Source: an uncultured bacterium
GTDB taxonomy: Bacteria; Bacillota; Clostridia; Lachnospirales; Lachnospiraceae
Length of the DNA: 45,491 nt
Assembly (NCBI GenBank): GCA_937893485.1
Contig: CALBJL010000100.1
Location: forward strand, 1 to 45,491
Reading direction: 5' to 3'
The translations under genes were made by a program, and so were the position numbers. Shown one piece after another: positions 8,786-16,839 of the stretch. The notes beneath the pieces are model-generated. The model was given only the letters and a program-made list of their open reading frames with translations, did no database searches and was not told where the DNA came from. How positions within the stretch are numbered: the stretch's first letter is position 1; each line of letters begins with the position of its first letter.

Positions 8786-9670
8786 TTAATACCTGTTTCT
8801 TTCCTGTTCCTTTAATTCCTCATACAACTGCACATAATTTTCATAGCGCAGCTTTGAGATCTGTCCCTGTGCGAGTGCCTGCTTGACCCCACAGTCCGGT
8901 TCGCTGATATGGCTGCACCCCTGAAACCTGCAATATGGCTCAAAGGCTGCGAACTCGGTATAATACTGCTGCAATTCTTCCTTGTCCATGGATGGCAGAT
9001 ACAGTGACGAAAAGCCCGGTGTGTCCATAATATACGAATTGCCCTCGATATGGATGAGCTGGGTATGTCTGGTCGTCTGCTTTCCCCTGCCGATCTTTTT
9101 GGAGACCGCTCCGGTCTCCATCTGTACCTTTGGCTGCAGACGGTTGATCAGTGACGACTTTCCCGCGCCCGACGGACCCGCGATCGTCGTCGTCTTGCCG
9201 TGAAGCTGCTTCATCAGACGGTCGATCCCCTCGTCCTTTTTCACGCTGATAAATTCGGTCGGATAACCGCATGCCTCATAGCCTGCGGCATAGCTTCGCT
9301 TTACCTCCTCCGATACGAGATCCGACTTGTTAAAACAGATGCATACCGGCACATCCTGACGCGCCATCAGCACCAGAAAACGGTCGAGCAGATTGAAATT
9401 CGGGTCTGGTGTCGCCGCCGCAAACACGATCAGCGCCATATCGACATTCGCCACTGCCGGACGGATCAGCGCATTGCGTCTCGGCAGAATGCGCACGATA
9501 TTCCCCTTTTTTTCTGTCTCATCGATAATATTGATCTCCACGAGATCTCCGACCAGAGGCTTGACCCCCTGCTGTCTGAATACCCCTTTTGCCTTACATT
9601 CGTAGATTCCGGATTCTACTATGTGAACATAATAAAACCCGGAAATCCCTTTTAGTATCTTTCCCTGCAT
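8786..9670 (-). CDS. rsgA: ribosome small subunit-dependent GTPase RsgA
   Basis: About 294 residues. RsgA is a circularly permuted GTPase that helps mature the 30S subunit. In order: an N-terminal OB-fold, NKSD (G4), the P-loop GPSGAGKSS (G1), a TTRH switch region, DTPGF (G3), and a C-terminal zinc site with the Cys/His spacing CRFQGCSH...CGVK. This permuted order (G4-G1-G3) is diagnostic. ATG 9670 is preferred because AAAGGA lies about 10 bases upstream; a TTG at 9676 is possible. It sits directly downstream of prkC and stp, the usual Firmicutes context, and probably shares their transcript. Confidence 0.95.
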   Translation of the reverse strand: MQGKILKGISGFYYVHIVESGIYECKAKGVFRQQGVKPLVGDLVEINIIDETEKKGNIVRILPRRNALIRPAVANVDMALIVFAAATPDPNFNLLDRFLVLMARQDVPVCICFNKSDLVSEEVKRSYAAGYEACGYPTEFISVKKDEGIDRLMKQLHGKTTTIAGPSGAGKSSLINRLQPKVQMETGAVSKKIGRGKQTTRHTQLIHIEGNSYIMDTPGFSSLYLPSMDKEELQQYYTEFAAFEPYCRFQGCSHISEPDCGVKQALAQGQISKLRYENYVQLYEELKEQERNRY

Positions 9671-9700
9671 GTGCAAAGATTCCTTTATGATTTTGTCTGC

Positions 9701-11767
9701 CTAGTTTTGTTTCTCGAAGGTCGCTGCGACATTCTGTGTGCTCGTCGTTACATTTCCTTCCTCATCCTCCATCACCCACTCGATGATGAGGTTTCCGCTC
9801 GCGCTCTTGATATTTAAGACCTCGATATGGAACGGGAACGATGCAGCCGATACATTTGCCCATGAATCCAGCTCGTTTCCGTCCGCATCCTGCAATGTGA
9901 TATTGGCTGAAACAACCGTATCATCGTTCGGCAGCTTGATATTCGCACGCAGCATGTAGAGTTCTTCCTTTTTGCCGAGGCTGACCGTGATATTGACCGT
10001 CGTACCGCTGTATACCGTCTTGCCCGCAGCCTCGCTCTGGTCGATGACTTTTCCCTCCTCGACCGTATCGCTGTAGTCGGAGCTTACCGTACCGCACTGG
10101 AGACCCTTTTCCTCCAATGCCTTGCGCGCCTCGGACTCTGTCATGTTTTTCAGGTCTGGAACTGCGACAGACTGTCTGCCCTGACTGACGACGATCGTCA
10201 CCTTTGTGCCGCCTGCCACCGATTCGCCGCTCTCCGGACTCTGACGGATGACCGTGCCCTCTGCTACCGTATCGGAATTCTCGTATTCCCTGTTATAGTC
10301 CAGTCCCGCATCGGTCAGCATACCGATCGCTGCGGTATCTGTATATCCGGTCACCTGAGGCACTGCAACCGTTTCCTCCGTGTCCTCCTCGCTCTTGCCG
10401 CTGCTGACGGTGACACGCACCATCGTGCCCTCATCGACCATTTCTCCCACCGGAATGTCCTGATCGATGATCTGACCCTGCTCATATTCATCGGAAACCT
10501 CGGTCGCAGACTGATAGATCTTGAGTCCCATGTTCTCTAACTCTGTCTTTGCCTGATCAAAGTTCTTGCCCTTTAAATCGATCATCTCGATCTTGCCGGA
10601 CTCATCGACAATCACATCCTGATCGTCCGGTTCTTCCTTCTGATCCTTTTTGCCCCCGAAAAGACCCACCATGCTGCCGATCAGATAGATAATAATGATA
10701 ATGATGATCACACCGGTCACGATGCCGAGGATCGTAACTGCCTTTTCCATCTTCGGGTTCAGGAAACCGTCTTCTTCCTCGTCATCATCATCCTCATCGT
10801 CATATTCATACGTTTTCTTCGCAGACGCTTTTTCTGCAGCAGCATAATTTTTATTTGCGTGCTCCTTGATGCCGCGCACCTCTTCCTCGCGGATAATCGT
10901 CGTCTTTGCCTGACTGACACCCGAATCGATCCTCACAAAATCGTCGTCCGGTGTCATCAGCGCCTTTTTCAGATCGACAAGCAGCTCGCCCATCGTCGCA
11001 TAGCGGCGGTCCTGACTCTTTTGTGTACATTTGAGGATGATCTTTTCTAAGCTGACCGGCAGATCCGGGGCATACACGGACGGTGCGACCATCTCCTCCT
11101 GTAAATGCTGGATCGCGATCGCCACGGTCGTATCCCCGTCAAACGGCACACGGCCCGTCACCATCTCATACATCACGATACCGAGCGAATAAATGTCACT
11201 CTTGCCGTCCACAAAGCCGTTGCGCGCCTGTTCCGGTGACGTATAATGCACGCTGCCCATCACATCGGAATGAATCGTGTTGGAGGTCGCAGCGCGTGCG
11301 ATACCGAAATCCGTGACCTTGACCTTGCCCTCATTTGAAATCATGATATTCTGGGGCTTGATGTCGCGGTGTACGATATTGTTATTGTGTGCAGCCTCGA
11401 TACCGCGCGCTACCTGTATCGCAATGCTGATCGCTTCCTTGTAGTTGAGCCGTCCCTTTTTCTCGATATAGGTCTTTAGCGTGATACCCTCAACATACTC
11501 CATCACAATATAGTGCATGTGCTCCTCGCTGCCAACATCATAAATATTGACAATGTTCGGATGCTGCAGACCCGCTGCGGACTGTGCCTCCGTGTGGAAC
11601 TTTGTCACAAAGTTTACATCCTCCGCAAACTCCGGCTTTAACACCTTGACTGCAACAAAACGTCCAAGCACCTGATCTTTTGCTTTATATACGTCCGACA
11701 TTCCGCCGGCGCCGATCTTTTCCAGTATCTCATACCGGTCTGCTATAAATGATCCTATTTCCAACAT
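9701..11767 (-). CDS. prkC: PASTA-domain serine/threonine protein kinase
   Basis: A 688-residue membrane Ser/Thr kinase that senses cell-wall fragments. The kinase domain covers residues 10-270 with the glycine loop (GAGGMSDVY), Lys41, the catalytic HRDIKPQN with Asp135, and DFG at 153-155. An acidic stretch (about 321-333) precedes a single helix at 343-365. Three extracellular PASTA repeats follow at about 392-457, 466-530 and 533-598, then a 90-residue C-terminal domain with no recognised motif. PASTA domains bind peptidoglycan stem peptides. The neighbours stp (phosphatase, 24 bases upstream) and rsgA (downstream) are the conserved partners. Confidence 0.96.
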   Translation of the reverse strand: MLEIGSFIADRYEILEKIGAGGMSDVYKAKDQVLGRFVAVKVLKPEFAEDVNFVTKFHTEAQSAAGLQHPNIVNIYDVGSEEHMHYIVMEYVEGITLKTYIEKKGRLNYKEAISIAIQVARGIEAAHNNNIVHRDIKPQNIMISNEGKVKVTDFGIARAATSNTIHSDVMGSVHYTSPEQARNGFVDGKSDIYSLGIVMYEMVTGRVPFDGDTTVAIAIQHLQEEMVAPSVYAPDLPVSLEKIILKCTQKSQDRRYATMGELLVDLKKALMTPDDDFVRIDSGVSQAKTTIIREEEVRGIKEHANKNYAAAEKASAKKTYEYDDEDDDDEEEDGFLNPKMEKAVTILGIVTGVIIIIIIIYLIGSMVGLFGGKKDQKEEPDDQDVIVDESGKIEMIDLKGKNFDQAKTELENMGLKIYQSATEVSDEYEQGQIIDQDIPVGEMVDEGTMVRVTVSSGKSEEDTEETVAVPQVTGYTDTAAIGMLTDAGLDYNREYENSDTVAEGTVIRQSPESGESVAGGTKVTIVVSQGRQSVAVPDLKNMTESEARKALEEKGLQCGTVSSDYSDTVEEGKVIDQSEAAGKTVYSGTTVNITVSLGKKEELYMLRANIKLPNDDTVVSANITLQDADGNELDSWANVSAASFPFHIEVLNIKSASGNLIIEWVMEDEEGNVTTSTQNVAATFEKQN

Positions 11768-11791
11768 ACTCTCTCACCTCAAATATTCTAG

Positions 11792-12511
11792 CTATATCTC
11801 AATCACGGCAACCGTGATATTATCCTTTCCGCCCCCGCGGTTCGCAGCCTCTACCAGATGCTGTACCTTTTCTACCACATCGCGTCCGGTCTGTAAAATC
11901 TGCCGGATGTCTGTATCGTCTACCATGTTGGACAGTCCGTCCGTACACATCAATATCACATCTCCGGGTCGGATCTGCTGCTCAAAAAAGTCGATTTCCA
12001 GATCCTCAAAGGCGCCGACTGCGCGCGTGATAATATTTTTATCCGGATGGGATCTCGCTTCCGACGGCTGCATCTCCCCCATGCGCACCATCTCCTGCAC
12101 GAGCGAATGATCCTTTGTGATCTGCTCTAACTCGTCACGCAGCAGATACAATCTGCTGTCTCCGATATTCGCCACATACATGCAGTCATTCACGATCGTT
12201 GCGATCACGGCTGTCGTTCCCATGCCGTTCAGGTTTTCTTCGCTTTTTGCCATTGCCATCAGACTTGCATTTGTCTTGTTCAGCGCACCGCGGATCAGAT
12301 CGACCGGGCTCGTCATCGGCGCATGCTCTATGTAGGACACGATCTGCTCGACCGTATACTTAGAAGCAAAGTCGCCGGCGTTGTGACCACCCATGCCATC
12401 CGCCACGATAAAAAGATTCGGGAGATTTCCCACTGGACTCTCAGAGGTATATACATAATCCTGATTTGACTCCCGGACTCTCCCAATGTCCGTCAGGGAA
12501 AATGTCTTCAT
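11792..12511 (-). CDS. stp: PP2C-type serine/threonine phosphatase
   Basis: A 239-residue PPM-family phosphatase that reverses phosphorylation by the adjacent PASTA kinase. Metal-binding motifs are present in order: SNQDY near the N-terminus, VADGMGGHNAGD, GDSRLYLL, CTDGLSNMV and the C-terminal GGKDNITV. The length matches the Stp/PrpC family. It is the first gene after the rlmN terminator, so it probably begins a separate transcript that includes prkC and rsgA. A purine-rich stretch (AGGAAAGGCAGG) lies about 13-24 bases before the start; the AAAGG directly adjoining the ATG is too close to act as the ribosome site. Confidence 0.95.
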   Translation of the reverse strand: MKTFSLTDIGRVRESNQDYVYTSESPVGNLPNLFIVADGMGGHNAGDFASKYTVEQIVSYIEHAPMTSPVDLIRGALNKTNASLMAMAKSEENLNGMGTTAVIATIVNDCMYVANIGDSRLYLLRDELEQITKDHSLVQEMVRMGEMQPSEARSHPDKNIITRAVGAFEDLEIDFFEQQIRPGDVILMCTDGLSNMVDDTDIRQILQTGRDVVEKVQHLVEAANRGGGKDNITVAVIEI

Positions 12512-12595
12512 CCTTTATCGCCTGCCTTTCCTTACTGATCATCGCTGCCGTTTTATGCGGACAGCGACCGGTTATGTGGATTTGCCTGCAAAACC

Positions 12596-12614
12596 CCATA
12601 ATCGTTTATTATGG
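12596..12614 (-). promoter_or_regulatory. inverted repeat upstream of stp
   Basis: CCATAAT and ATTATGG form a perfect 7-base inverted repeat separated by 5 bases, about 85 bases upstream of the stp start and directly downstream (on the minus strand) of the rlmN terminator. AT-rich -10-like strings (TATGAT, CATAAT) overlap it, so it may be an operator or part of the stp promoter. No convincing -35/-10 pair with normal spacing was found. Confidence 0.3.
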
Positions 12615-12627
12615 TATCATACTGGAT

Positions 12628-12668
12628 AAAAAAAAGCAAGAGACGGGCATCCGCTGCCCTCTCCTGCT
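12628..12668 (-). terminator. intrinsic terminator after rlmN
   Basis: Read on the minus strand, GAGAGGGC pairs with GCCCgTCTC (one bulged base), extended by an outer GC/GC pair, and is followed by TTGC and a run of eight or nine T. It lies 80 bases beyond the rlmN stop and separates the murE-to-rlmN genes from stp-prkC. Confidence 0.75.
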
Positions 12669-12699
12669 CTGTGTTCCGATAGTATATCATCTAAATACA

Positions 12700-12758
12700 C
12701 TCCGGTAACATGCTATCTGATTCATGCTCCGGTAACATGTGATCTGATCACGTTCCGG
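12700..12758. repeat. imperfect tandem repeat at the rlmN 3' end
   Basis: Two units of 26-27 bases (CTCCGGTAACATG, 4 variable bases, CTGAT, then 4-5 bases) at 12700-12726 and 12727-12752, with the beginning of a third (TTCCGG) at 12753. The second unit contains GTGATC-T-GATCAC at 12739-12751. The rlmN stop codon (12748-12750) lies inside the second unit. Function unknown. Confidence 0.5.
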
Positions 12759-13806
12759 TCTGCGCAGCATCCATATGGCGCTTGCGCAGCTGTCCGCACG
12801 CCCCGTCGATATCGCGTCCCATCTCGCGCCGCACAGTGGCATTGATCCCGTTCTTTTCCAGCTTCTGCCGGAATGCCTCGACAACCGCCCGCTCGGACTG
12901 TACATAGTCGCGCTCCTTGATCGGATTGACCGGTATTAGATTGATATGGCAGTTTTTGCCCTTTAACATCCGGCATAAGCCTTCCACATCCGCGTCGGTA
13001 TCATTTACACCGCCGACCAGCGAATACTCGAACGTGACCCGCCTGCCGGTCTGACTGAAATAATAGTCACACGCCGCCATCACATCCGCCAGCTCATATT
13101 TGTTCGCAACCGGCATCAGCTCCTTTCGCTTTTCCTGACTGGATGCGTGCAGCGACAACGCCAGTGTGATCTGCAATTTCAGATCTGCCAGCTCCCGGAT
13201 CCGAGGCACGAGTCCACAGGTCGACACGGTCAGGTTGCGCTGGCTGATATTCAATCCGTGCGTATCCGTCAGCATCCGGATGAACACGAGCAGATTGTCG
13301 TAATTATCTAACGGTTCGCCGCTGCCCATCACAACAACGTTGGATATGCGCTCGCCGATGTCACAGCCGATGCGGTAGATCTGTTCGAGCATCTCCGCAG
13401 GTGTGAGGCTGCGCGCGAGCCCATCCAGCGTCGATGCGCAGAACCGGCAGCCCATCCGGCAGCCCGCCTGTGAGGAAATACACACACTGTTTCCATGCTT
13501 ATAGCGCATCAGCACGCTCTCGATCACATTGCCGTCAGCCAGTCCGAACAGATATTTGCGCGTTCCGTCCTGCTTTGAGATCTGCACATCCAGCTGCTTT
13601 AAAACCGTGAATGTACACTGCTCCTTCAACTGTTCGCGCAGTTTTTTGGACAGATTGGTCATTTCATCGATCGAAGTGACATGTCTGACATGCATCCACT
13701 CATAGATCTGCGTGGCACGGAACTTTTTTTCCCCGATCTGCGCCATATATGCACACAGCGAATCATAATCCGCCGATTTCAAATCAAATTTCTTCGTCAA
13801 ATCCAT
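12748..13806 (-). CDS. rlmN: 23S rRNA/tRNA adenine-C2 methyltransferase RlmN
   Basis: A 352-residue radical SAM enzyme that methylates C2 of A2503 in 23S rRNA and A37 in some tRNAs. The cluster-binding CRMGCRFC motif (Cx3Cx2C) is present in the middle of the protein, preceded by the family signature CISSQAG, and followed by VVMGSGEPLDN and the LALSLHAS block. A conserved Cys in the C-terminal part (RREMGRDIDGACGQL) matches the second catalytic Cys that resolves the methyl-cysteine adduct. It lies 36 bases after rsmB, in the usual fmt-rsmB-rlmN-stp-prkC order of Firmicutes. The ribosome site is weak (CGGAAAAATAAG before ATG). Confidence 0.96.
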   Translation of the reverse strand: MDLTKKFDLKSADYDSLCAYMAQIGEKKFRATQIYEWMHVRHVTSIDEMTNLSKKLREQLKEQCTFTVLKQLDVQISKQDGTRKYLFGLADGNVIESVLMRYKHGNSVCISSQAGCRMGCRFCASTLDGLARSLTPAEMLEQIYRIGCDIGERISNVVVMGSGEPLDNYDNLLVFIRMLTDTHGLNISQRNLTVSTCGLVPRIRELADLKLQITLALSLHASSQEKRKELMPVANKYELADVMAACDYYFSQTGRRVTFEYSLVGGVNDTDADVEGLCRMLKGKNCHINLIPVNPIKERDYVQSERAVVEAFRQKLEKNGINATVRREMGRDIDGACGQLRKRHMDAAQTGT

Positions 13807-13842
13807 CTTATTTTTCCGTTCTGCGATTTTCTTTTTTCTTTT

Positions 13843-15162
13843 CTAATCTTTGCGGTCAAATACCGCGATATAGAAGCCGTCCTGTCTGTCATCCGGCAGA
13901 ATCTGCTGCTCACTGCTTTTTTCAAACGCCGTATAATTGTTGGCAAACCATGCCGCGTTGTCCTCATTTTCCGCGCGGTTCACCGTACAGGTACTGTAAA
14001 CCAGCCTGCCGCCCGGCTTGACATACGACTGGACGACGGACAATATCTGCCGCTGCAATGCCGCCAGCTCGTCGGTCTGCTCCCGCGTCATCCGGTATTT
14101 GATATCCGGTTTGCCATGCAGCACGCCAAGTCCCGAACACGGCAGATCCGCAATGACCAGATCGGCACTGCCTACGGCTTCCGGATCTGGTACCGTCGCA
14201 TCCCACACCTTCGCAGACACATGATCCGCATGGCAGCGATCGATATTATCCAGGATCAGATCGACCTTATATTCCGTCAGGTCGCGTGCCTGCACATGTC
14301 CGGTGCCCTCCATGAGCTGCGCTGCATGGATCGCTTTGCCACCCGGAGCCGCACACACATCAATGATGTTCCAGCCTTTTTGTACCTGTGCCGCACGTAC
14401 TGCCTGCATCGCACTCAGATCCTGCACGTAAAAATCTCCGCGCACAAATGCCGGCAGGCTGCCAAGATGATCATAGCCGCTGATCAGCAGTGCGTCAGGA
14501 TATGGTGTCGTCTCTACACGCACGCCTGCCGTTTCCAGTTCTGCACGCAGCTGCCCCGTTGTGATCGCTGACCGGTTGACACGGATCGCCGTCGGACGCT
14601 CCCGCAGGACGCTGTCACACAGTTTCCTCACGGTCTCATAATCATAGCTTTCCAGCCACATATGTACGATCCACTGCGGCATCGAATAGGTCACGGACAA
14701 ATACAATTCCGGCTCCCTCTGCGCATCCGGATAGCGGATCGTCTCCGCCTCATGCGCACGGCTGACCGCGCGCAGCACGCCGTTGACGAATCCCTTTAAA
14801 CCGGAAAATCCCCGTTTTCCGGCAAGCCGCACCGCCTCATTGCAGGCTGCGGATGCCGGGACGCTGTCCATATAGAGCAGCTGGTACACACCGCTTCGCA
14901 TGATACAGCGGATAACCGGTTTCATTTTTTTCACCGGTATTTTGGAATACTGGTCGATGACCGCATCCAGCTCAAGCATCCGCTCTAACGTACCCTGCAC
15001 AAGCCTGCTGATAAACGCGCGGCTCTTTTTTTCGAGATACTGATATTTTTCCAGTACCTCGCCCAGCGCGATATGGCTGTGCACACCATCGCGCGTCACG
15101 AGCAGCAGGATATCGAGTACCAGCTCCCGTTCATTGATCCTGAGCGTATCAGTCGCGGTCAT
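13843..15162 (-). CDS. rsmB: 16S rRNA cytosine-967 C5-methyltransferase RsmB
   Basis: A protein of 439 residues. The N-terminal 130 residues form the NusB-like RNA-binding domain; the C-terminal part is a Rossmann methyltransferase with the SAM motif DVCAAPGGKAIH, ADLPCSGLG (catalytic Cys region) and YSTCTVNRAEN, which carries the second catalytic Cys. I chose ATG 15162 because GGAGG lies 5 bases before it; a TTG at 15174 is in frame but lacks a ribosome site. The start overlaps the end of the upstream zinc peptidase gene by 14 bases, so the two are probably translationally coupled. Confidence 0.95.
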   Translation of the reverse strand: MTATDTLRINERELVLDILLLVTRDGVHSHIALGEVLEKYQYLEKKSRAFISRLVQGTLERMLELDAVIDQYSKIPVKKMKPVIRCIMRSGVYQLLYMDSVPASAACNEAVRLAGKRGFSGLKGFVNGVLRAVSRAHEAETIRYPDAQREPELYLSVTYSMPQWIVHMWLESYDYETVRKLCDSVLRERPTAIRVNRSAITTGQLRAELETAGVRVETTPYPDALLISGYDHLGSLPAFVRGDFYVQDLSAMQAVRAAQVQKGWNIIDVCAAPGGKAIHAAQLMEGTGHVQARDLTEYKVDLILDNIDRCHADHVSAKVWDATVPDPEAVGSADLVIADLPCSGLGVLHGKPDIKYRMTREQTDELAALQRQILSVVQSYVKPGGRLVYSTCTVNRAENEDNAAWFANNYTAFEKSSEQQILPDDRQDGFYIAVFDRKD

Positions 15163-15862
15163 TTCGTCCTCCAAATAAAATGATCAGTCGTAACATCTGT
15201 AAAATGGCTGCTGCCGCACTCGCCACATAAGTGAGCGCCGCTGCGCGCAGCACTTTTCGCGTCTTTGGCAGCTCTGATTCGTTCAAAATATGCATATCCT
15301 TGAGCATCACGAGTGCGCGGTGTGACGCATTGAACTCTACCGGAAGTGTCACAAGCTGAAACAGTACCGCAAATGAAAATGCAATGATACCCAGTTCAAT
15401 AAACAGGCTGCCTGTCCGGCTCGAAAAAAGCAGTCCGATCAAAATCAGCGGCCATGCCAGCGTCGATCCGATATTTGCCACCGGAACGATCGCGCTGCGC
15501 AGACTGAGCGGAACGTAGTTTACATCATGCTGGATGGCATGTCCACACTCATGCGCTGCGACTCCGATCGCCGCAACGGAACGCGAAGCATATACTGCAT
15601 CTGACAGATTGAGTGTCTTATTTCTCGGATCATAGTGGTCGGTCAGCCTGCCGGACACATGGCAGATCTGCACATCATAGATGCCCGCCGCTCTTAAAAT
15701 CTGCTCTGCAGCCTGTGCACCCGTCATTCCGCTCATACTCTGATAACGCTCATATTTGCTGTAGGTCGTCCGCACTCTGGCTGACGCGATCATGCAGATC
15801 ACCGCACCGATCACGACCAGCATGTAGGTCGGATCCCAATAAAAACCATATCCGTAAGGCAT
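15149..15862 (-). CDS. zinc-dependent neutral membrane metallopeptidase (YugP/Zn_peptidase_2)
   Basis: A 237-residue membrane protein with the HExxH-like zinc motif AAHECGHAIQHD about residue 105, where His-Glu-x-x-His plus a downstream Glu would bind zinc. Hydrophobic helices lie near the N-terminus (TYMLVVIGAVICMIAS), in the middle, and at the C-terminus. The match is to the YugP family, which is commonly found between fmt and rsmB in Clostridia; its substrate is unknown. The start has a strong AAAGGAGG site. Confidence 0.88.
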   Translation of the reverse strand: MPYGYGFYWDPTYMLVVIGAVICMIASARVRTTYSKYERYQSMSGMTGAQAAEQILRAAGIYDVQICHVSGRLTDHYDPRNKTLNLSDAVYASRSVAAIGVAAHECGHAIQHDVNYVPLSLRSAIVPVANIGSTLAWPLILIGLLFSSRTGSLFIELGIIAFSFAVLFQLVTLPVEFNASHRALVMLKDMHILNESELPKTRKVLRAAALTYVASAAAAILQMLRLIILFGGRNDRD

Positions 15863-15876
15863 AGTGTTTCCTCCTT

Positions 15877-16809
15877 TTATTCACCTAACTTTGTATCAGC
15901 CGTCAGACTGTTTCCCAGCAGGAAATCTGCTGCTGACATCCGTTTTTTGCCCTCAAGCTGCACTTCTGTACAGATAAGCATGCCGTCTCCGGTCTGCACA
16001 CCGAAACGGTCTTTTTCGACAAGTACGACTGTTCCCGGCTGCGCCTCGGTCTGCCGGTCACTCACCTGTGCCGACCAGATTTTTAACGTCTTTCCGGCAA
16101 GAGAAGTATATGCACTCGGCCACGGATTTAATCCGCGGATCTGACATTCGATTGCCGCCGCACTGCGGGTAAAATCGATCAGACCGTCCTTTTTCGAGAT
16201 CTGTCCCACCTTGGTAGCTGCCTGCTCATCCTGCGGTGTATAGACGGCAGTTCCGTCCACGATCGAAGGGATCGTGTCTACACACAACTTCGCTCCGGTC
16301 TCTGCCAGACGGTCAAACAAGCTGCCGCCGGTGTCCTCCGGCGTGATCGCGACCTCCGCCTTTGCGATCATGTCTCCGGTGTCCAGTCCGACATCCATGC
16401 GCATGATCGTAACACCGGTGACTGCGTCTCCGTTTAAGATCGCCCACTGGATCGGCGCAGCTCCGCGGTATTTCGGGAGCAGGGATGCGTGAACGTTGAT
16501 GCAGCCGTATGTCGGCATGTCTAACAGTTCTTTCGGCAGGATCTGTCCGAATGCTGCCACGACGATCAGCTCCGGCTCATAACCGCGCAGCAGCGCAAGT
16601 GCCTCCGGCTCACGCACACGCTTTGGCTGATAAACCGGTATACCGAGCTTTTCTGCGGTCTGTTTGACCGGAGGTGCTACAAGTATCTGTTTTCTGCCCT
16701 GCGGCTTGTCCGGCTGTGTCACCGCCAGCACAACTTCGTGTCCGGCGTTTACGAGCGCCTCGAGTGTGCCGACTGCAAAATCCGGCGTTCCCATAAAAAT
16801 AATACGCAT
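15877..16809 (-). CDS. fmt: methionyl-tRNA formyltransferase
   Basis: A 310-residue enzyme that formylates initiator Met-tRNA with 10-formyl-tetrahydrofolate. The N-terminal part has MGTPDFAVGTLEAL and the catalytic core with Asn-His-Asp elements (NVHASLLPKYRGAAP and LDTGDM); the C-terminal OB-like domain binds tRNA. The start is backed by AAGGAG 6 bases upstream. It normally follows def directly; here 631 bases separate them because of the structured element at 16840-17430. Confidence 0.96.
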   Translation of the reverse strand: MRIIFMGTPDFAVGTLEALVNAGHEVVLAVTQPDKPQGRKQILVAPPVKQTAEKLGIPVYQPKRVREPEALALLRGYEPELIVVAAFGQILPKELLDMPTYGCINVHASLLPKYRGAAPIQWAILNGDAVTGVTIMRMDVGLDTGDMIAKAEVAITPEDTGGSLFDRLAETGAKLCVDTIPSIVDGTAVYTPQDEQAATKVGQISKKDGLIDFTRSAAAIECQIRGLNPWPSAYTSLAGKTLKIWSAQVSDRQTEAQPGTVVLVEKDRFGVQTGDGMLICTEVQLEGKKRMSAADFLLGNSLTADTKLGE

Positions 16810-16839
16810 GTTGGTCTCCTTTTTCTACTTTAATACATT

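Noticed and set aside
12700..12758. CRISPR-like repeat.
   Set aside because: Only two units placed directly end to end without spacers, partly coding, and no cas genes nearby.
13681..14571. Plus-strand open frame of 296 codons opposite rlmN and rsmB.
   Set aside because: Antisense to two certain housekeeping genes; composition and lack of a start signal mark it as a shadow.
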